From Lycocorax pyrrhopterus obiensis (Eukaryota > Chordata > Aves > Passeriformes > Paradisaeidae), in NCBI GenBank assembly GCA_014706295.1, contig JACSVZ010000001.1, positions 115,889,111 to 115,953,110 on the forward strand: 64,000 nt of DNA, written 5' to 3'. The notes beneath the pieces were generated by a model that was given only the letters and a program-made list of their open reading frames with translations, searched no databases and had not been told where the DNA came from. Below are positions 46,074 through 60,019 of the stretch, one piece after another. Each line of letters starts with the position of its first letter. Position 1 is the first letter of the stretch. Both the position numbers and the translations under genes were made by a program.

Positions 46074-48599
46074 TTACGCTTTCCCCAAAACATAAATAGG
46101 GCAAAGCAAAAAAAAAAAAAGAGTATGCTTCAGTGCTGAGTTCTTTTCTGGATTGACAGGTTTTCTCTCCTGTGTTGGATTTGTGAAGTCACCCTCAGAA
46201 ATTTCCATTGACTACCATGGCAACTGCAGTGGGTTAGTAGTAGCCATAGTGATGCCAGATGGTGAGAAGTTATGCATATGACTGCCACAGAGAATTGCTC
46301 ACTGAATGCTGAATTCAGATGAGTGCACTGGATCCAAAGTAATCAGAACTGAGCACAAATGCAGGCAGGGAACAACTCCCCCCCACCTCAGTACCAAATC
46401 TAGTTAAAAATAATACAAATATTTGTGAGAAATTAAAGCAGGATAAAACCATGTTCAGTGGTACAACCACCTACTCACTATCAGTGGGGTAGTTTCACCC
46501 TGTCATTCACTGGGCAGGTTCATCTCACCATGAAGACATGCAAAAGCCAGAAAAAGAGAAAAAAAGGCCAGAAGAGCTCATTTGACTAAGGTGACTGCTG
46601 AGCAGTGGAACTGACAGATTCAATGAACTCTAAATAAGAGAAGAAACCTTTGAAATCCATGTCACCACCTCAAGACTGGCTTCAAATCCAGGGTGACCCA
46701 CAGCCATCACAATACATGGGTGAGGTTTTGGTATCCTCCTGCCTTTATGTTCTTAATCCAATTATGAACAGTTGTTCACATCAAGCAATTGAAAACCCAA
46801 ACCTGCACTCTCAGACAGTTGGAAGACATGAAAAAACCTAAATCTCATTTGTGACATTGAAAGTGATTGTGTCCTTGTCAAAAGCCTGACATTAAGAAGG
46901 CCAAGACCTCCTTCCTACACAGCTCTAATAGGGTACCTCAATGCCTGAATATTACAAGGAGGATAGACAAGGAGAAAGACCATGAATGTGTTGTCACCTG
47001 GGATAAGAAATCTGTCAGAACAGAGAAATTTTTATTGCTCCTGTAAGTTGTGTGACTGCTCCTTGCACTATTTTTGTTGTTTGTTTATTTTTCTCTCTGA
47101 AAACAACTCAGAAAACTCTGCTTGTGCAGAAAGCTGGCACAATGCAGGGGAAAATTTGCATTGTCCAGTTATCACCTTACCCAAGCATTTTATTTCCTTT
47201 ATTCCTATGGAAAGAGATAGAGGAAAAAAGTCCTTGCCTTTCAAAAGCCCTCTCAGCAGAAAAAATGAAGAGATGCAATTTAAAATCAAAGCAGCATTTT
47301 AGATAGTTTCCTTTCACAACAAAGTTTCAAGGTTCTCTGTCAAGAAGCACTGTCAGGCAGGGAGAAAAGCATGCAACATTCTTCTCTTTGATGATTAAAA
47401 AAGAAAATAGTAGGAAAAGAGCCATCTAAGTAAAGCTGCAATAAGAAAAATAGGAAGTGTTTCTCGCTGTGGATGCAGCCAGAGCAGCAGCCAACATGGT
47501 GAGATTAACAACAGCTTGAAAGTGTTTCTCCGTACACAAAATGAAAACATGAGAGAAAATATTTTTGTGCTGCTCTTAGGATTAGTTGACGGATGATCTC
47601 CCCAGATGAGCTGGTCACCTACCTGATGTCTCAATAAATCTATTTCATCAAGGAGGGATGCCGATACAACAGCAATTTTGAGGAAAGCATATCACACCAA
47701 ACCATTGATATTCTAAGTTCAGCAGCTGATCTTGCATGGTTGCTAACAAGTGCAGGCAGAGAGACCACACTGACTGCAGCAGTGGACTGAACCCGTGTCT
47801 CACGTTGGCTTGAAGATGCAGTTTGACAAGTGCTGCTTAAGCAAACCTGAGCACGTCAGTTGTCTCCCAATGATTTACTCGCCACAGTCACTCATAACAC
47901 AAAAGCCAACAATCAGTCATTAGCAGGCAGCAAAGGAAGCTTTCCCAGGGTACTATGTATCATGTTTGGACAGTTAGAACTCACAGCTATTATTTATTCA
48001 CACCACCATAAATTATTCTCCTCCAAATGAACCTGAGTCACGTAAATGCTGACTTGGAAACTACCAGAGGCCTCTCCTTTCCTGCAGCGCGTATTTTTCC
48101 TTTCTAATAAACTTCCTGCCTAAAAATGGAAAACCAAAGTGAAGCTGAGGTGTTTAAAATCAATGCCTTGGAGGCACTTTGGTTAACATTTGCTGTGTCC
48201 CTTTTAAGGCTCTAAATTTGTCAAGGGCTAAAATCATCTCATCACTGCAAAACAGCACCACTGGTGCCTGTGAGTAACTTTCATGCTGGTGTAAGCATCA
48301 AATTATTTTTCACAGGCTTTTGCCGCCCTCTTTGTTTAATTTTTAATGCATATTTTGTCCTGTCAAACAATACCCAACCAGGCACTCTAGACATGCACTG
48401 TAAAGCCAGGGCAGGTTATGCAAACCTCCTGATGGGCACTGGTGTCGTCCTGTGGACGTGATTTAAACCAGGGAAAAGTAGGACTGAAAACTCCCTGGGA
48501 GTCATTGTAACCAGCCAGAATCTGGTGCTGAATTATCACTAAACTGAAGCCATTTCTCTGTGGTGGTCCATTTCCCCAGACACTTCCACAAATAGCAGA

Positions 48600-48745
48600 T
48601 GAAAAATATCTCCCCTGTTAAAAATAGAGAGGAAAAATCCCCAAAAAACAAAACAAGAAAAAATCAAACTAAACAACCCTGTAAAATAACAACAACAAAA
48701 CACACACACACACTTTCCCCCAAAATAAAGCCCCCACAAAAAACC
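48600..48745. repeat. A/C-rich low-complexity stretch with a (CA)n run
   Basis: Almost free of G and T over about 150 bp, with AAC and CCCAAA-type motifs and a (CA)6-7 run at 48,701-48,713. The opposite strand is the T/G-rich form. Simple-sequence DNA; no coding value. Confidence 0.75.
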
Positions 48746-51700
48746 CCACACCTAACCAGACTGCTTCCTGCTGCATCTGGAATGACATGGTTTTGAAAGA
48801 GAGGTATCAAGAAAGAACGGACAGGAGAGAAGCTGAGTTGCACTCACAGGTCTGAGGGGTCTTCCTGGGCTCATCCCACTCCTAACTGGAATAAATTAAT
48901 AATTCAATGCCCTCTGAAGTTATCCCCACTGTTGCAGAGTTAAAGCCAAGCATTTTAATGGATGGCCCTGAAGCACAGACTGTGTTACACCCCTCAGCTC
49001 CCACAGCAGCTCTGGAGACATCCCAGAGTGTTGTGGGGTTCAGGTATCCCACAGGGGGTGGTCCAAGCAACGATCAAGTTGGAAATTTCAATAGAAAGTT
49101 GAATTTATCAGTGGGTTTGGTCCTTCCTCCATCACTCAGTCTTTGATGAACACAGCAGACGGTCTCAGCTGCAGTGTTCTCAGAGATATTTGTGCTGCAG
49201 CTCCTGTGTCTGACTCAGGCAAACACTCAGATCTGATGCACTGTGCTCTGGGGCCAGCTGCCTGCCCAAATCTCTGACAGCTCCATTGTCAGACCATGGC
49301 AGAAGAAGACACCTCCTTAGAAAATAACTTGAAAATGACTTTATCATTATTTCAGGCATCTCTGACACTTCTTTGGGATTTTCTGTCTGCAGCTCCAGCA
49401 GACACTGCTGGGAGAGAAGCAATTCTATTGACAAGCTGTCCCTGGAGCACGCTGTAAATGTGACGTTGTGCCTCACTTGCACATTTTGGAGATGTCTTCT
49501 TGTTTCATCTATTTGGCAAAATTTTTCTGACACATGCTGGAAACATCCCCGCTGAAGAAAATTATTGTTGTTACTTAATTCACATAAACACTGCAGAAGG
49601 TATTGGCAAATAAAAGGGTTGACCTCCACTGATTGCTGCAGCATGGAAGTATCTGTGGATAATTGTTTCTCCAGAGCCTTCCAGAATATGAGACAACCAG
49701 TTTTGATTTAATTTTAAATATGTGTATCTTTAACTGCGTTGATAATTTCTTTTGTGCTTAAATACATCTATCTCCTTTTTGGTTTCAAGACAGAACCAAA
49801 ACCGGGCAGTCACTGTCCAGATCAGGTAAATCTGGTGTTACCTTTATCTGTGATTAAAGCTTGAAGAGACAGAAGCTCCTACAAGCTAAAATCAAACAAG
49901 ACCAATTTTTTTAAGCTCAATAAGACCAAATAATGTGAACAAGCACTGAGAGACAGATCTTTGATTGATATCAGTTGTAAGCAATGGTGTACACAGATTA
50001 AAGGCATGGTCCTGAACTTTGGCATTTCTCCTGCAGGACCTTAGCTTTGAACTTCTGAGGTCCCTATTTACCCATTTCCTTGCAGAGAATGTTTCCCATT
50101 TAAATAAACACTATCAGGGCTCTTCACACAGCACAGGAAGTCCAGGATTCGGATTCACTCAGGGTCTTGCTGAAGTGAGTCATTTATTATTTCAATTAAT
50201 TGTTCAGCTATACTTATATGTTTGCTATCATTCTAGCAGGTTTTGAACTTTTTTTTTTTTCCCTCATTCTCAGGGCATGATCTTTGCAGGAAGGGGCTGC
50301 ACAACCAAGGCAGCTGCTAAAGAAATATGTCACTCATTAGTTTCACACTGGAAAAGTAAATATGCTAGCAAAAGTCTTAGGTGTCTGTTTATTTGTGAGA
50401 ATGTCTGTGGTTGAGACTTAACGTGAAATAAACCAAAAGAAGACAAACGTCAGCACCTCGGCTGACAAATGCAAAACAAAGGGCTTTATCCTAAACCGAA
50501 AGTCCTTTTTGCCTGCAGGAGAATGCCTGCAGTCCCCCTTGCTGCAGAGGAAAGGCAGGAGCACAGGAACTCCGGAGAGCTCCAGCCACACCTCACAGTT
50601 TGTCCTCCCATCCCAGCCTGGGTGGGATGCAGCTGCCGAGATGTTTGTTTATCAAACTCCCCAGCTTTGCTCATCAGGCTCTGCTGCCGGAGCTCGCAGC
50701 CAAGTCCTCCTCCTGACCCATCCTGGGGACTCCTGCAGCCCGTGGGGAGCCGGCAGAGGGAAGGCTTTTCCCCCTGTGCCGAATTACAACTCCATTTTCA
50801 GCACTTCATTAACCATTGCAGCTGCAACAGACCCACTTCAAGCGGGGAAATGAGAAACAAAACAAACCAAAACAAAAAACAAACACAAATCTCATCAACG
50901 CTGCATCAAGTTGCCACATTCAGGAAGGCACAATCCACACCATTTCTAAACCTCTTAAAAAGACTCTTTTTGCCTCTATGTTTACAGCTGACAGATACAT
51001 CAACTTCCCTCATCCGTCCAAGTTTCGGTATCCAGTCAGTCCCTGTGATCTGGGCCTCTTGAAAATCTGAATTTCAGAATGGACCACAGCCTTCTGCACT
51101 CTGCCTGTCTCCAGAACAAAATCGGCTTTTCAGAGACCTGTTAGCATATCCAGTTTGCAGCTCATCCAGTTTGGGATTTTCCCTAATCACCTCAACCTTA
51201 GGCTATAAAATATTACTAAGGTTGATGTGCATGTAAGAAAAACAACTACAGAAAGCACAAAGCTCCGAATTTGACTATTCAGCAAAGAAATTTCAGTTTT
51301 CCTGCAAGAGGTTTTTTTTTCCTTTTTCTTAAAGAAGAGCTATTGCCTGGGCCATTCAACTTGCATTAGTAAATGAATTATGCACATGAGCTGAGAGTCA
51401 CACTGTGAAGTGATGCTTTGAATGGAATACAGGATGTATTGGATTAGGGAAAACTTAGACTACACAAAATCTCTGTTGTTTCTTTCAGTAGATTTGCTGC
51501 AAAAGTACTTTTTTCCTAATCCTACCAGCCGAGACTGACTGTGCATTCTTAAAGCTGTTTTTATAAGTGTATAAGAAGAATTTAAACACTTCTAAACCTT
51601 GATTAAACACAGACTTAGGCAATCCATGGATTTTCATGTCACTTATGAGCTCCCATTTTTACACAGTTGTTAAAGCATCCAGCCACTTGTGATACCAGGA

Positions 51701-53530
51701 TAGGAACATGTTAAGAAAAGGAAATCCAAAAGGTGGTTCCCACAGGAATTTTAAGTTGCTGCTCACCCCTAAGTGGTGCAAGTGTGTAATTCACAGTTCT
51801 ATACACACACACCTGAAAAATGGTGGTTGGATCAATGAACTTCTCTGACAGGAACCATTCTGTGAATCTACCAGGATGAAAGGTGGGGATGGTGATGACC
51901 ATTACGGAAATAAATAAAGCCAAATAAAATCAGTACCTAAATTTGAAAGGGACACAAATGGAAAGACCCATATTAAATGTTCTAAGCTGTGAAATTGCCT
52001 CTTTAATGGAAACTAAGTATGTTTTTATATATAAGTATACATATTTTTACTCTCTCTCTAACAAAATCCTCACCACTCCAATCAAACTGTGTTTATCTCT
52101 GCTAACAGAGATTTTGACGGTCCAGCTTCCTTCATTTGACTTTGATATTTGCTTGAAGCACAAAACTGGCAACTGCAGAAAGGCAAGTTTCTTGATTGCC
52201 AAGCAAATGGACTCCAGCCTGTTGGCAATGGCTGTCTTGTCCACACTGACCTAGAAGGAGACCTCTCAGGGGAAGAGGGTTGAACATAATGTCACAAAAA
52301 TGCCGTATTTTTGCAGCTGAGCTGCACATCATTCCCTGCACTCTGTGTTTTTGCAGCTGGAATACCTAATTTGTCTTATTATCCACATTGTATAGAATCT
52401 CACACAAAACGCTGTCCTAGAGGTATCAGGACAACACAAATGTGTATAAACTACTGCAGTATATTTTGCCTTCTTTTTTATTGTTGTCCTAGCACAAAAT
52501 TGCCTCAATCAACCTGATGCAGGGTAGAGAATCACCTATTACAGGTCCATGTGTGCTGCAGTGACATGAGCCGAGCACAAATGACATCTTACTGAGCTTT
52601 TCACCCCACTGGATGACTTTGGTACTGGCAGTCAGCTGCACATGCACTGGCTTGGCTTAATGGGGCCAAAATCTTGATGAGGGGCTCCAAAACCAGGGTT
52701 AAACTCTCAGCTAAACAGCAACAGGGAACAGAGAGGGGTCAGTGCTGGCTAGAGGAGTCAGGGCTCAGACCCTAAAGCTTCAGCCTTAACCACGCACTCA
52801 CGTGGAGGAACTCACTGCACGCTGCGAGGACGGGAGTTTGGAATTGGTTCCTTCTCCTCACCCTCATTTTAAAAGAGAATGTTTTAGAAACCCTGAGAAA
52901 TATTGTTCTAAAAGGCCAGAATGCTTCTATGGACTGTTCAGGGATTTTCTGTGGCTTGGAAGTGTCCCATTCATCACAAGCTCAAGGGTACCGCCCTGAG
53001 AAAGGGGAGCACAGTGACAGCATTTTGGGGGAAATTTCTCTAACTTCAGGTTCATTCCTGTGGCTGATTCTCACATAACTAATACAGAACGTGTGCTTTT
53101 GTATCTCTGAATCTCCATCTGCACAAACAACCAAATGTTAATCATGATCTGCCCGTGTCCAAAGGGACATCCATTGATCTGAGCACTGTGCAAGCATGTT
53201 ATAGACTGCAATTTAAATGTCACATTGCACAAACCCGCCTGCTTACCTAACAAAACTCAGCACTCCTTGCCCACACCAAATCTCAGCACACTCTCCCAGC
53301 CCCTAATTAAAAAAAACCCCAACAACAAACAAAACAGGGAGATGGCTACACCTACTTATTTTTGCCTAAACAACACCAGTTTTAAAAGCAGAGCTCAAGG
53401 AACTTTGTGAAAGAACATTGGTTTGTGCTGGATGTCTTTTCTGTAGCAAAACCAGTGTCTTTTGCTGCCCAGTCGTTGCCAGAGACCTTTCAAGTGAGGA
53501 TTACAGTTTATTATTCTAAATACACCTTGA
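48746..53530. other. Intergenic, no gene recognised
   Basis: Mostly AT-leaning, with a GC-richer stretch at about 50,510-50,790. The longest open frames are 49,180-49,644 (minus, about 154 codons, Cys- and Leu-rich) and 50,469-51,062 (plus, 197 codons). Neither shows a domain or a convincing start, and both fall in the range expected by chance or local GC content. A T-rich run lies at 50,250-50,262. Confidence 0.55.
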
Positions 53531-53630
53531 GACATGGAAAAAAAACCACCAAAAACCCCACAAAAAACAACCAACAAAACCACCTCAGAAACAAACAAAA
53601 AGCCCCAGCCAACCAAGAAACCCCCAGGCT
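53530..53630. repeat. A/C-rich low-complexity stretch
   Basis: About 100 bp of ACC, AAAAC and CCAA motifs nearly devoid of T, similar in make-up to the stretch at 48,600-48,745. Confidence 0.75.
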
Positions 53631-54474
53631 CATTTAAAATATCTACATTGCTGTCTGTTTATCTTCACTTGAATCAGCTTGTCTTCACTCAGATTCTTAT
53701 CTTGTTTGGGTTGCTATGGTAACTGCATAGTTTTTAATTTGCAAAGAGAAGAGTGTAGTACTAAATGCTAATTGAATGTTGGGAGCCTGGGAGCCTCCCA
53801 GATGTCTTTTTACAGACTTGTAGAAACATTTACCAGACATGGGAAGAGACTGAAACTTGTGGAAAATGGCAGGAAAAGAAATCACCTTACCTACTCCCCT
53901 GGTTTCTATTGGAGAAGATGAAATAGATTTTACTTTACAAATAGCTAGTTTGAGGAATATAATCATATTTCAGTGTGGTTTTTTTCTGGTATTTCCCATG
54001 GAAGAAAATGGAAGAGTCTCACTGGCATACATAAAAAACTACTCAAACAAGGAAACGATAGCTCCTCTTTTTTTTCCTTTATTCCAACCTGAGAGTGAAT
54101 TTCTCTGAGGGCTTCTGGATTTAGCCTCGTGCACTCTTTTCCCCTGGATGCTCTGCTACACCCCTGTCTCATGCGAATTCAGGAGCTGCATCTCTTTTAG
54201 ATTCAAGAAGAGGTTGTCTGGAAAAAGTTTGTGTACAAAAAGGACAAAGCAGACTCCTTTAGCCTTTGACAGAGGATGACAGCTCTTACACTATCACATG
54301 AAAGACCGAGGGGTGCAGCCAAACCAGGAGATGCAGCAGCAGGTTTTCACTTTCTACATTGCCTATTAATCTCTTTAATAGAGGCAAAGCTCTTTCAGGG
54401 CTGACACCGATATGAATTTTGCAGGACTCTCTGCCGTTCCCAGCTTAGCACCACTAATTAATAGTTCCTCTGCT

Positions 54475-54930
54475 GAGCCCCCGTGGTGATTAGCCGGGGC
54501 AGCTCTGGCTGCAGGAGGCGATGCCAAGTCATTAGGTGCTGTGGTATCGCAGCCTCGGCGCCTCGGGAGCGCTGGCCCCGTGTCCAGGAGCCGAAATCCG
54601 AGAGCAGCAGCATCAGCAACTCTGCCTCGTTGGCCTGGTACCAGCACCAGAACGGGCTCTGCGCTTCTGCCTGCTGAGATAAATCCCTGCCCAGCTCCCT
54701 GGCTCAGCACTCTGCTCCTGCTGAGTTAAGGCAAAGTGCTGGTGGTTTCTTGCTGAGCACATGTAGCTGAGCGTGTGGGTGCCAGGAGGTGAGCAAACCC
54801 TGAGGTGAACAAGCCCTGACAGCTCAGCTGCTGCTCCCTGGGACCTGCCGGGGCCAGGGGACGTGAGTGGCACCTGCCCTCGCCAGCGCGGAGGGCCAGG
54901 CTTGCTGACAGCTGCTGTGCTTTCAGGCAG
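54475..54930. other. GC-richer patch with clustered CpG, function unclear
   Basis: From about 54,475 the composition rises, with CpGs clustered at 54,490-54,605 (around the GCCTCGGCGCCTCGG segment) and again at 54,845-54,900. No exon with splice sites and a recognisable domain is evident on either strand. It may be a weak CpG island or enhancer; the evidence is composition only. Confidence 0.35.
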
Positions 54931-57900
54931 GCAACCCTCGCTGCTTCCAAGGGATTTAGCCCTTGGAGCTGTCTAGGTAGAAAAATAGAAACAAACCCGG
55001 TGTGTGAACCTCAGCCTGCACTGCACTCTCTGCAGCAGCATTACCTGAAAGGTGCCTACAGCCCTCTCCTAAAATTAGTTCCACTTGAGGCTGAGCAAGC
55101 AGACCTCCAAACATCTGAGGCCAGCCCAGTGCCATGTCTGCACAGCCCAATCCTCATCAAGGCATGGAAAGCCCTCTGTACTCCTCAATCATGTCCTCCA
55201 AAACCATTCTCCAGGGCAGCGAGCCTCGCAAGTGGATTATTTTTTCCTGTGTATTTGTAGCTGCGTTTACACGTGCTGCAAGGTGTAATATTTAAGGTGT
55301 ACGTTCAAAGCAAACCATAAAATTTGCCATGTTCACCTGCTAGTTTTCAGAAAAGGAACAAATGTCATTTCCCTCTTGAACACATCAACAAATCAAGAAT
55401 TCCAAGCACTTCTTCTGTGACAGCATGGGAAACACAAACCTGGAGCAACTTTCCCCTTACTTGCTTGCTGCTATTTGATGCATTTATTTATTCAGTCCAA
55501 CCTGTGAGAAAAGCTTTCTGCTTGGGGTTATTAGACTAGAGAAAATCTGTTAAAAAGTTATCAAGCCTCGCCATAAATCTGTCAAGGTAAAGTGAATAAA
55601 CGATGCATCCAGGAAAGCTGTTCTGGTAGTTACTTACAATTAGTATTTAAAATTTACACCACGTTTCAAATTTGAACCTGAATTTCTCAAGCTCTCTGAA
55701 GTTGCATCTTGAAACACCTCTGCTAAATTAGACAGCTTGTTAGGATTAGAGAGAGATCTTCTACCGGGATGGCTTTATCTGCCATCTGCTGTGGAAGAGG
55801 CAGGTAGGTCAGGCATTTTTCAGTGCTCTCTAGACCTGGGGAATCATGTCTGAAGCTGCTTGCTTGTGCACAGACAGCTAAAAGCAGGCTAGGGGTTACT
55901 AACACGCAACAAAGAAAGACGATTTTGCAATGAACTGTGACATTTCACAGCAATTTTCTAGACATTAATAGAGAGAAGGGATGAAAGGTGTTCTAGAAGT
56001 CTTTTTTTTTTTTTTTTTTCTGGGCAGAAAGAGATTAATTAATTTCATTTCACCTACAAATCTTTCCTGGGCAACAATTTGAGTGTTTCTGTCCCCTCTG
56101 CTGGTCCACTCTGCATGTCACCTTTCCAAGGAATCTAGATCCAAATACTCCCCATGGAATACCTGCATAGATCAAGTGCAAATCCGGAACAACCCTGAAG
56201 CTGTGAAAGGGAGACAGGTCTCCATCTCCATCCCCTTTCCTGTCCAGCTGGAAGTGCATTGCATTTTGGGGGAGAGGGGGAGAAGGCTTGAAAGTAGAAG
56301 GCAAAATAAAGTAATGGAAAATATTAAATGAATTCCAGATGATTCACCAACTGCTCGGCTAGAAGTGCAGAGGGGAACTGACAGAGAAGGAAATGCAAAT
56401 TAGATAAGCAATAAAGCGGGAGAGCTGCGCAGTCCCAAATTCTCTTCAGATTTCTCAGAAGTCAGTGTTTAGATTTGGCTTTGAATTGACATAATGGGCA
56501 CATTTTACTTGATGTCTTACTAGCAACCGAGCCAAATCACAGTGCACTTTAGTGCTCCAGTGTTCTAATAAGTATTTGCTTCAAAGCAGCGGTTCAGATC
56601 TCACTGTGAATTTTGTCAAGTACACATCATATCAAAGGATAAGCATTTGTCAAAGCCTTTATTCAGCCACAAAGCAGGGGGAAGGTTTGTTTAAAGAATG
56701 TCAAGTTGCACCTGCTGGCTCACACAGGGAGGATGAAAGGCACGACTGGAATGTCTGTCACCGTTGAATTTTTATTTTTCATTTCTTAAAGTATTTCTAA
56801 CCGACGTGAAAGGACTTGTTGTATTACAAAAGCAGAATGTTGCCATAAGCTATTCAGAGCCCTTCAAATGAGAAGATAATAGATTTGTGGCTAATAAAGT
56901 GGTGCTTGTCTGTGAAGCAAAGGAGTGGAATTAGGCTGGCATGTTAAGAAGATGTGCATGCTAAAGCAGCCTGGAGTACTGCACGGCCTTTGCTATGGCA
57001 GACTTTCAAGATATTAACCCACAAATTTGCAGTAAATGTGAGATTGTCCTTTTGCCCTCACGGGCAGAGAATCAGGACCCCACAGCCCTTGTGGGGTTTG
57101 GCTTCCCTCTGGGGGTGAGGAAGCTTTTTTTTGTCCTTTAGTTTCACCCGGAGTGATTTCCTCAGCACAGGGAGCTGGGGCAGACAGAATCCCCTTCCCA
57201 GGGCAGGCTGGGGAGCACTGCTCTGGTAGAGCATGGCTGAGACCTGCCTTTTGCACAAATAAATCCAAGGGCACATAAGAAAATCGAAACCTTCAGTTGT
57301 CCGTGTCCTCTGAGCTCAGTGTCTGCTTGTAGCATAAATTATGAGCATGTGCACAGAATAAAACTGCTTTTTATCTCTGAAACAATAGTTTCTAGGAAAA
57401 AAAAAAAAGGGAGGGAGACAACACATACCTCCATCAGGGTAGATTCATGTTACCATGAGTGTATTGCACAGACTCAGCCTTTCTGTGCCTCTTTCCATGT
57501 TGCTGGCCAGGGAGAACCTCACCTCTGCTCCTGGTGCAGGGCTTTGGCAGGGGGAACTCTAAAAAGAATGAGGTGCTGAGATCCTTTTGCAGCTGATCTC
57601 AGCTCCACAGCAAGGAGTCACATGAAGAAGGATTGCCTACAACGGGATGCAGACACTAGACCCATTTAATAAACCTCAGCTATTATCACAAGAGCACATG
57701 GAATGTCAGGGAGCAGAAAACAGGGCTGCCTTTGCTGCAGTCCCACACCACTTTCTCCCCTTCCCTGCACAGCAAGGGATTACAGAGTGGAAAGTAACAT
57801 TAGGCAGCACTGCTCCAATCAGCCAGCCTGAGAACGAGGGACTCAGAAAACCAATTAGAGAGACTCCTCTGGTTTTTGTCATCCGCGTTATTAACAACTG

Positions 57901-59650
57901 CCCTCAAAATTGTTTCCCAGGCTTTGTCTTTTGCTGTACTGAAGTTCATTTTTAAGTTATTGCCTCTTTTCATCTGCACACCACGTTGGGAACGTGCAAG
58001 TTGCTCCTGATTTGCGAACAACTACTTAAAAGCTGCTGATTACTGCAGAGGTTACCTTGCTTTCATTTTTAGGAGAGCGTTCATAAAAGTGTCTCCGAAG
58101 TCCAGCTGCTTATAAGGAAAGCAAGTTACCAAACCAGATAGCGGGGTTTTTTGCTCTTCAGGTGTTAAAACAGAGTGCTTCGAGCAGCCCTCAGAGACCA
58201 GCTGTGCCCTGGAGACAGTTTATCTTTCCTAAAACCTCAGCAGAGGAGATAGGTAACACAGAGCTACTGATGGCAACACACAGAGCATTTCTCTGTGAAG
58301 GTACGAGCCCTAATTAGAACTTGGCTCGAGCCAAGCCCTTGGATCAGGTACAGCAAAACTCTGCTGCATCCTGAGTCCAGACACAATGTTTAGACATGAT
58401 CCAATTCCCAGTCCAGCCTAGCATTGTGCTCACTTGGAAGGGGATGGGACTCATCTCTAATTGGAGCCAGCCTGGTCGGAGGCTGTCCAAAGTTGCCATC
58501 TGCTGCCTGATCTGTGGCCTGATGGAAAAAAGTTTGCTGCTCTGCCTTGCTGTTCCAGGAGGAGGCTGGAAGTACCAGCAGATTCTGCAACCAGTAAAAA
58601 AACCTCTAAAGTAAAAATTCCAAACCAAGCACTTACACCTACATCTAGTTTATTTAGCAATTTTTTAATTTTACTTTTTCAGATTTATGAACAGGCTAAA
58701 GCATATCCCTCACACCTCCAAACCTTGGTCCCTCGAACCCCTCCCCAACATGTTTACATTTCTAACCATACATGGAAAATATTACAGGATTCTCTCAGGA
58801 ATTACTCATTTCATTCATCCACATCCCCTTCAGCTTTGAAAAAAGAAACATTACTGCAAATGACTGGACTGGAGGACGATGTGCATGAATTTTCTTAGCT
58901 AAAAGGGCTATACGCCTTCACAGGGTGGACAGTCCTTGTCCACTGCCTAAAATTCACCAAAGCATCCTGTGCCACAGCTTCTGAAAGGCATCATCTTCCC
59001 TAGGCTTCCTCTACAGGAGAAAAATGATTTTCTGTCATGATAGCCCTAGAAATCCAAGCCCAGAGGTACCAGGCTCAAGGGAACAGGGTAGAGGCTTCTA
59101 AAAGGCACTTGTGGCAGAAAGGAAGGGTAATAAAGGTGGAAGGAGAAGGAAGAAATTTGGGAACAGCAAAATATACCAGAAATTGTGTGACTCTTCTTGC
59201 CCTGCTGTTTCTGGATGCACTGAAAAGCAAGAAGCAAAAGAAAAAAACTCCCCCAGAGCTGATTTTTTAAAACAAGTTCAACCATGTATTTTTTCTGTTT
59301 CTGATGAACTAAAGATGTTTTTACTAAGTCCCTTTGATAGCAAATGATATTCATAAACTTTTCTGTCTGTAACCTAAAATTCCTCTGGTTATGAGGCTTA
59401 AGGACACATTGTGAGCTTCAGCCAAGGCTTATCCCACGACTAAATCATGTTAAGTTTCCTCTGCTGTATGGTTTGTTTTAAGCTGAGTATTCTGTGCTTT
59501 TAGCATCCACCAGACAGCTCCATCAAGCTGTGCCAGGGATACAGGGAACCTAAAGGCAGTGCCAAAGATGCATCATAGAGTAGTAAATTTAATTAAATGG
59601 ATAGAAAGAAACTTTATTAGCATCCTCATCAGAATAGATACAATCCTAAA
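54931..59650. other. Intergenic, no gene recognised
   Basis: AT-leaning DNA. An 18-T run lies at 56,002-56,019 and an A-run near 57,397-57,408. I tested the T-run as a possible minus-strand poly(A) tail of a processed pseudogene and found no upstream minus-strand AATAAA or coding similarity next to it. Scattered open frames (up to 145 codons at 58,461-58,898) are not supported as genes. Confidence 0.55.
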
Positions 59651-59850
59651 TGATATAGGTTGGAAGGGACTTTAAAGATTTCGTTCCAACCCCACCATCA
59701 TAGGCAGGGACACCTTCCCCTATCCCAGGTTGCTCCAACCTCAATCCAATCTGATCTTGAGCACTTCCAGAGATGGGACATCCCCAGCTTCTGTTCCAGA
59801 GCCTCAACACCCTCACAGTAAAGAATTCCTTCCTGTTAATTAATCTGCAT
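59651..59850 (-). mobile_element. CR1 LINE, 5'-truncated 3' end, minus orientation
   Basis: On the plus strand it begins near AGGTTGGAAGGGACTTTAAA and continues through GGCAGGGACACCTTCCCCTA, AGGTTGCTCCAACCTCAATC and ACACCCTCACAGTAAAGAAT: the reverse complement of the avian CR1 3' region. It shares its arrangement with the plus-strand copy at 36,760 but has diverged more. The terminal octamers at the left edge are eroded. Confidence 0.92.
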
Positions 59851-60002
59851 TGATGGGAGTGGGTCAGAAGAGACCGAAAACTTGATGGGAAAATACAAAC
59901 TGGTTCTGGCTTGCTTATCTCTTATCTCTAAGCTTGCCATCAGGGTAGCTGAATGCATGACTTGATGCTTTGGGGATTTCTGTGCCTTTTCCTCCCCACC
60001 TA

Positions 60003-60019
60003 TTTTTTTTTTTTTTTTT
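60003..60019. repeat. 17-T homopolymer
   Basis: An uninterrupted T run about 150 bp to the right of the minus-strand CR1 copy. CR1 does not end in poly(A), so the run is not its tail. Confidence 0.9.

Larger units (their letters stand above)
37390..48600. other. Intergenic, no gene recognised
   Basis: AT-leaning DNA. Structures seen: an imperfect hairpin near 40,827-40,848, (AC)7 at about 42,050-42,063, a (CCA)5 run near 43,222-43,238, a perfect 11-bp-stem hairpin at 43,653-43,678, T-rich low complexity at about 44,055-44,090 and 45,817-45,832, and a palindrome at 46,053-46,073. Open frames up to about 170 codons (44,454-44,972, minus) have no recognisable domain. No transposon was identified. 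Confidence 0.6.

Noticed and set aside
50469..51062. 197-codon plus-strand open frame
   Set aside because: Cys/Pro/Ser-rich in a locally GC-rich segment and continuing into A-rich sequence coding for poly-Asn/Lys/Gln; no domain or homologue recognised.
56002..56019. T18 run as the poly(A) tail of a minus-strand processed pseudogene
   Set aside because: The adjacent minus-strand sequence has no AATAAA close to the run and no recognisable coding similarity.
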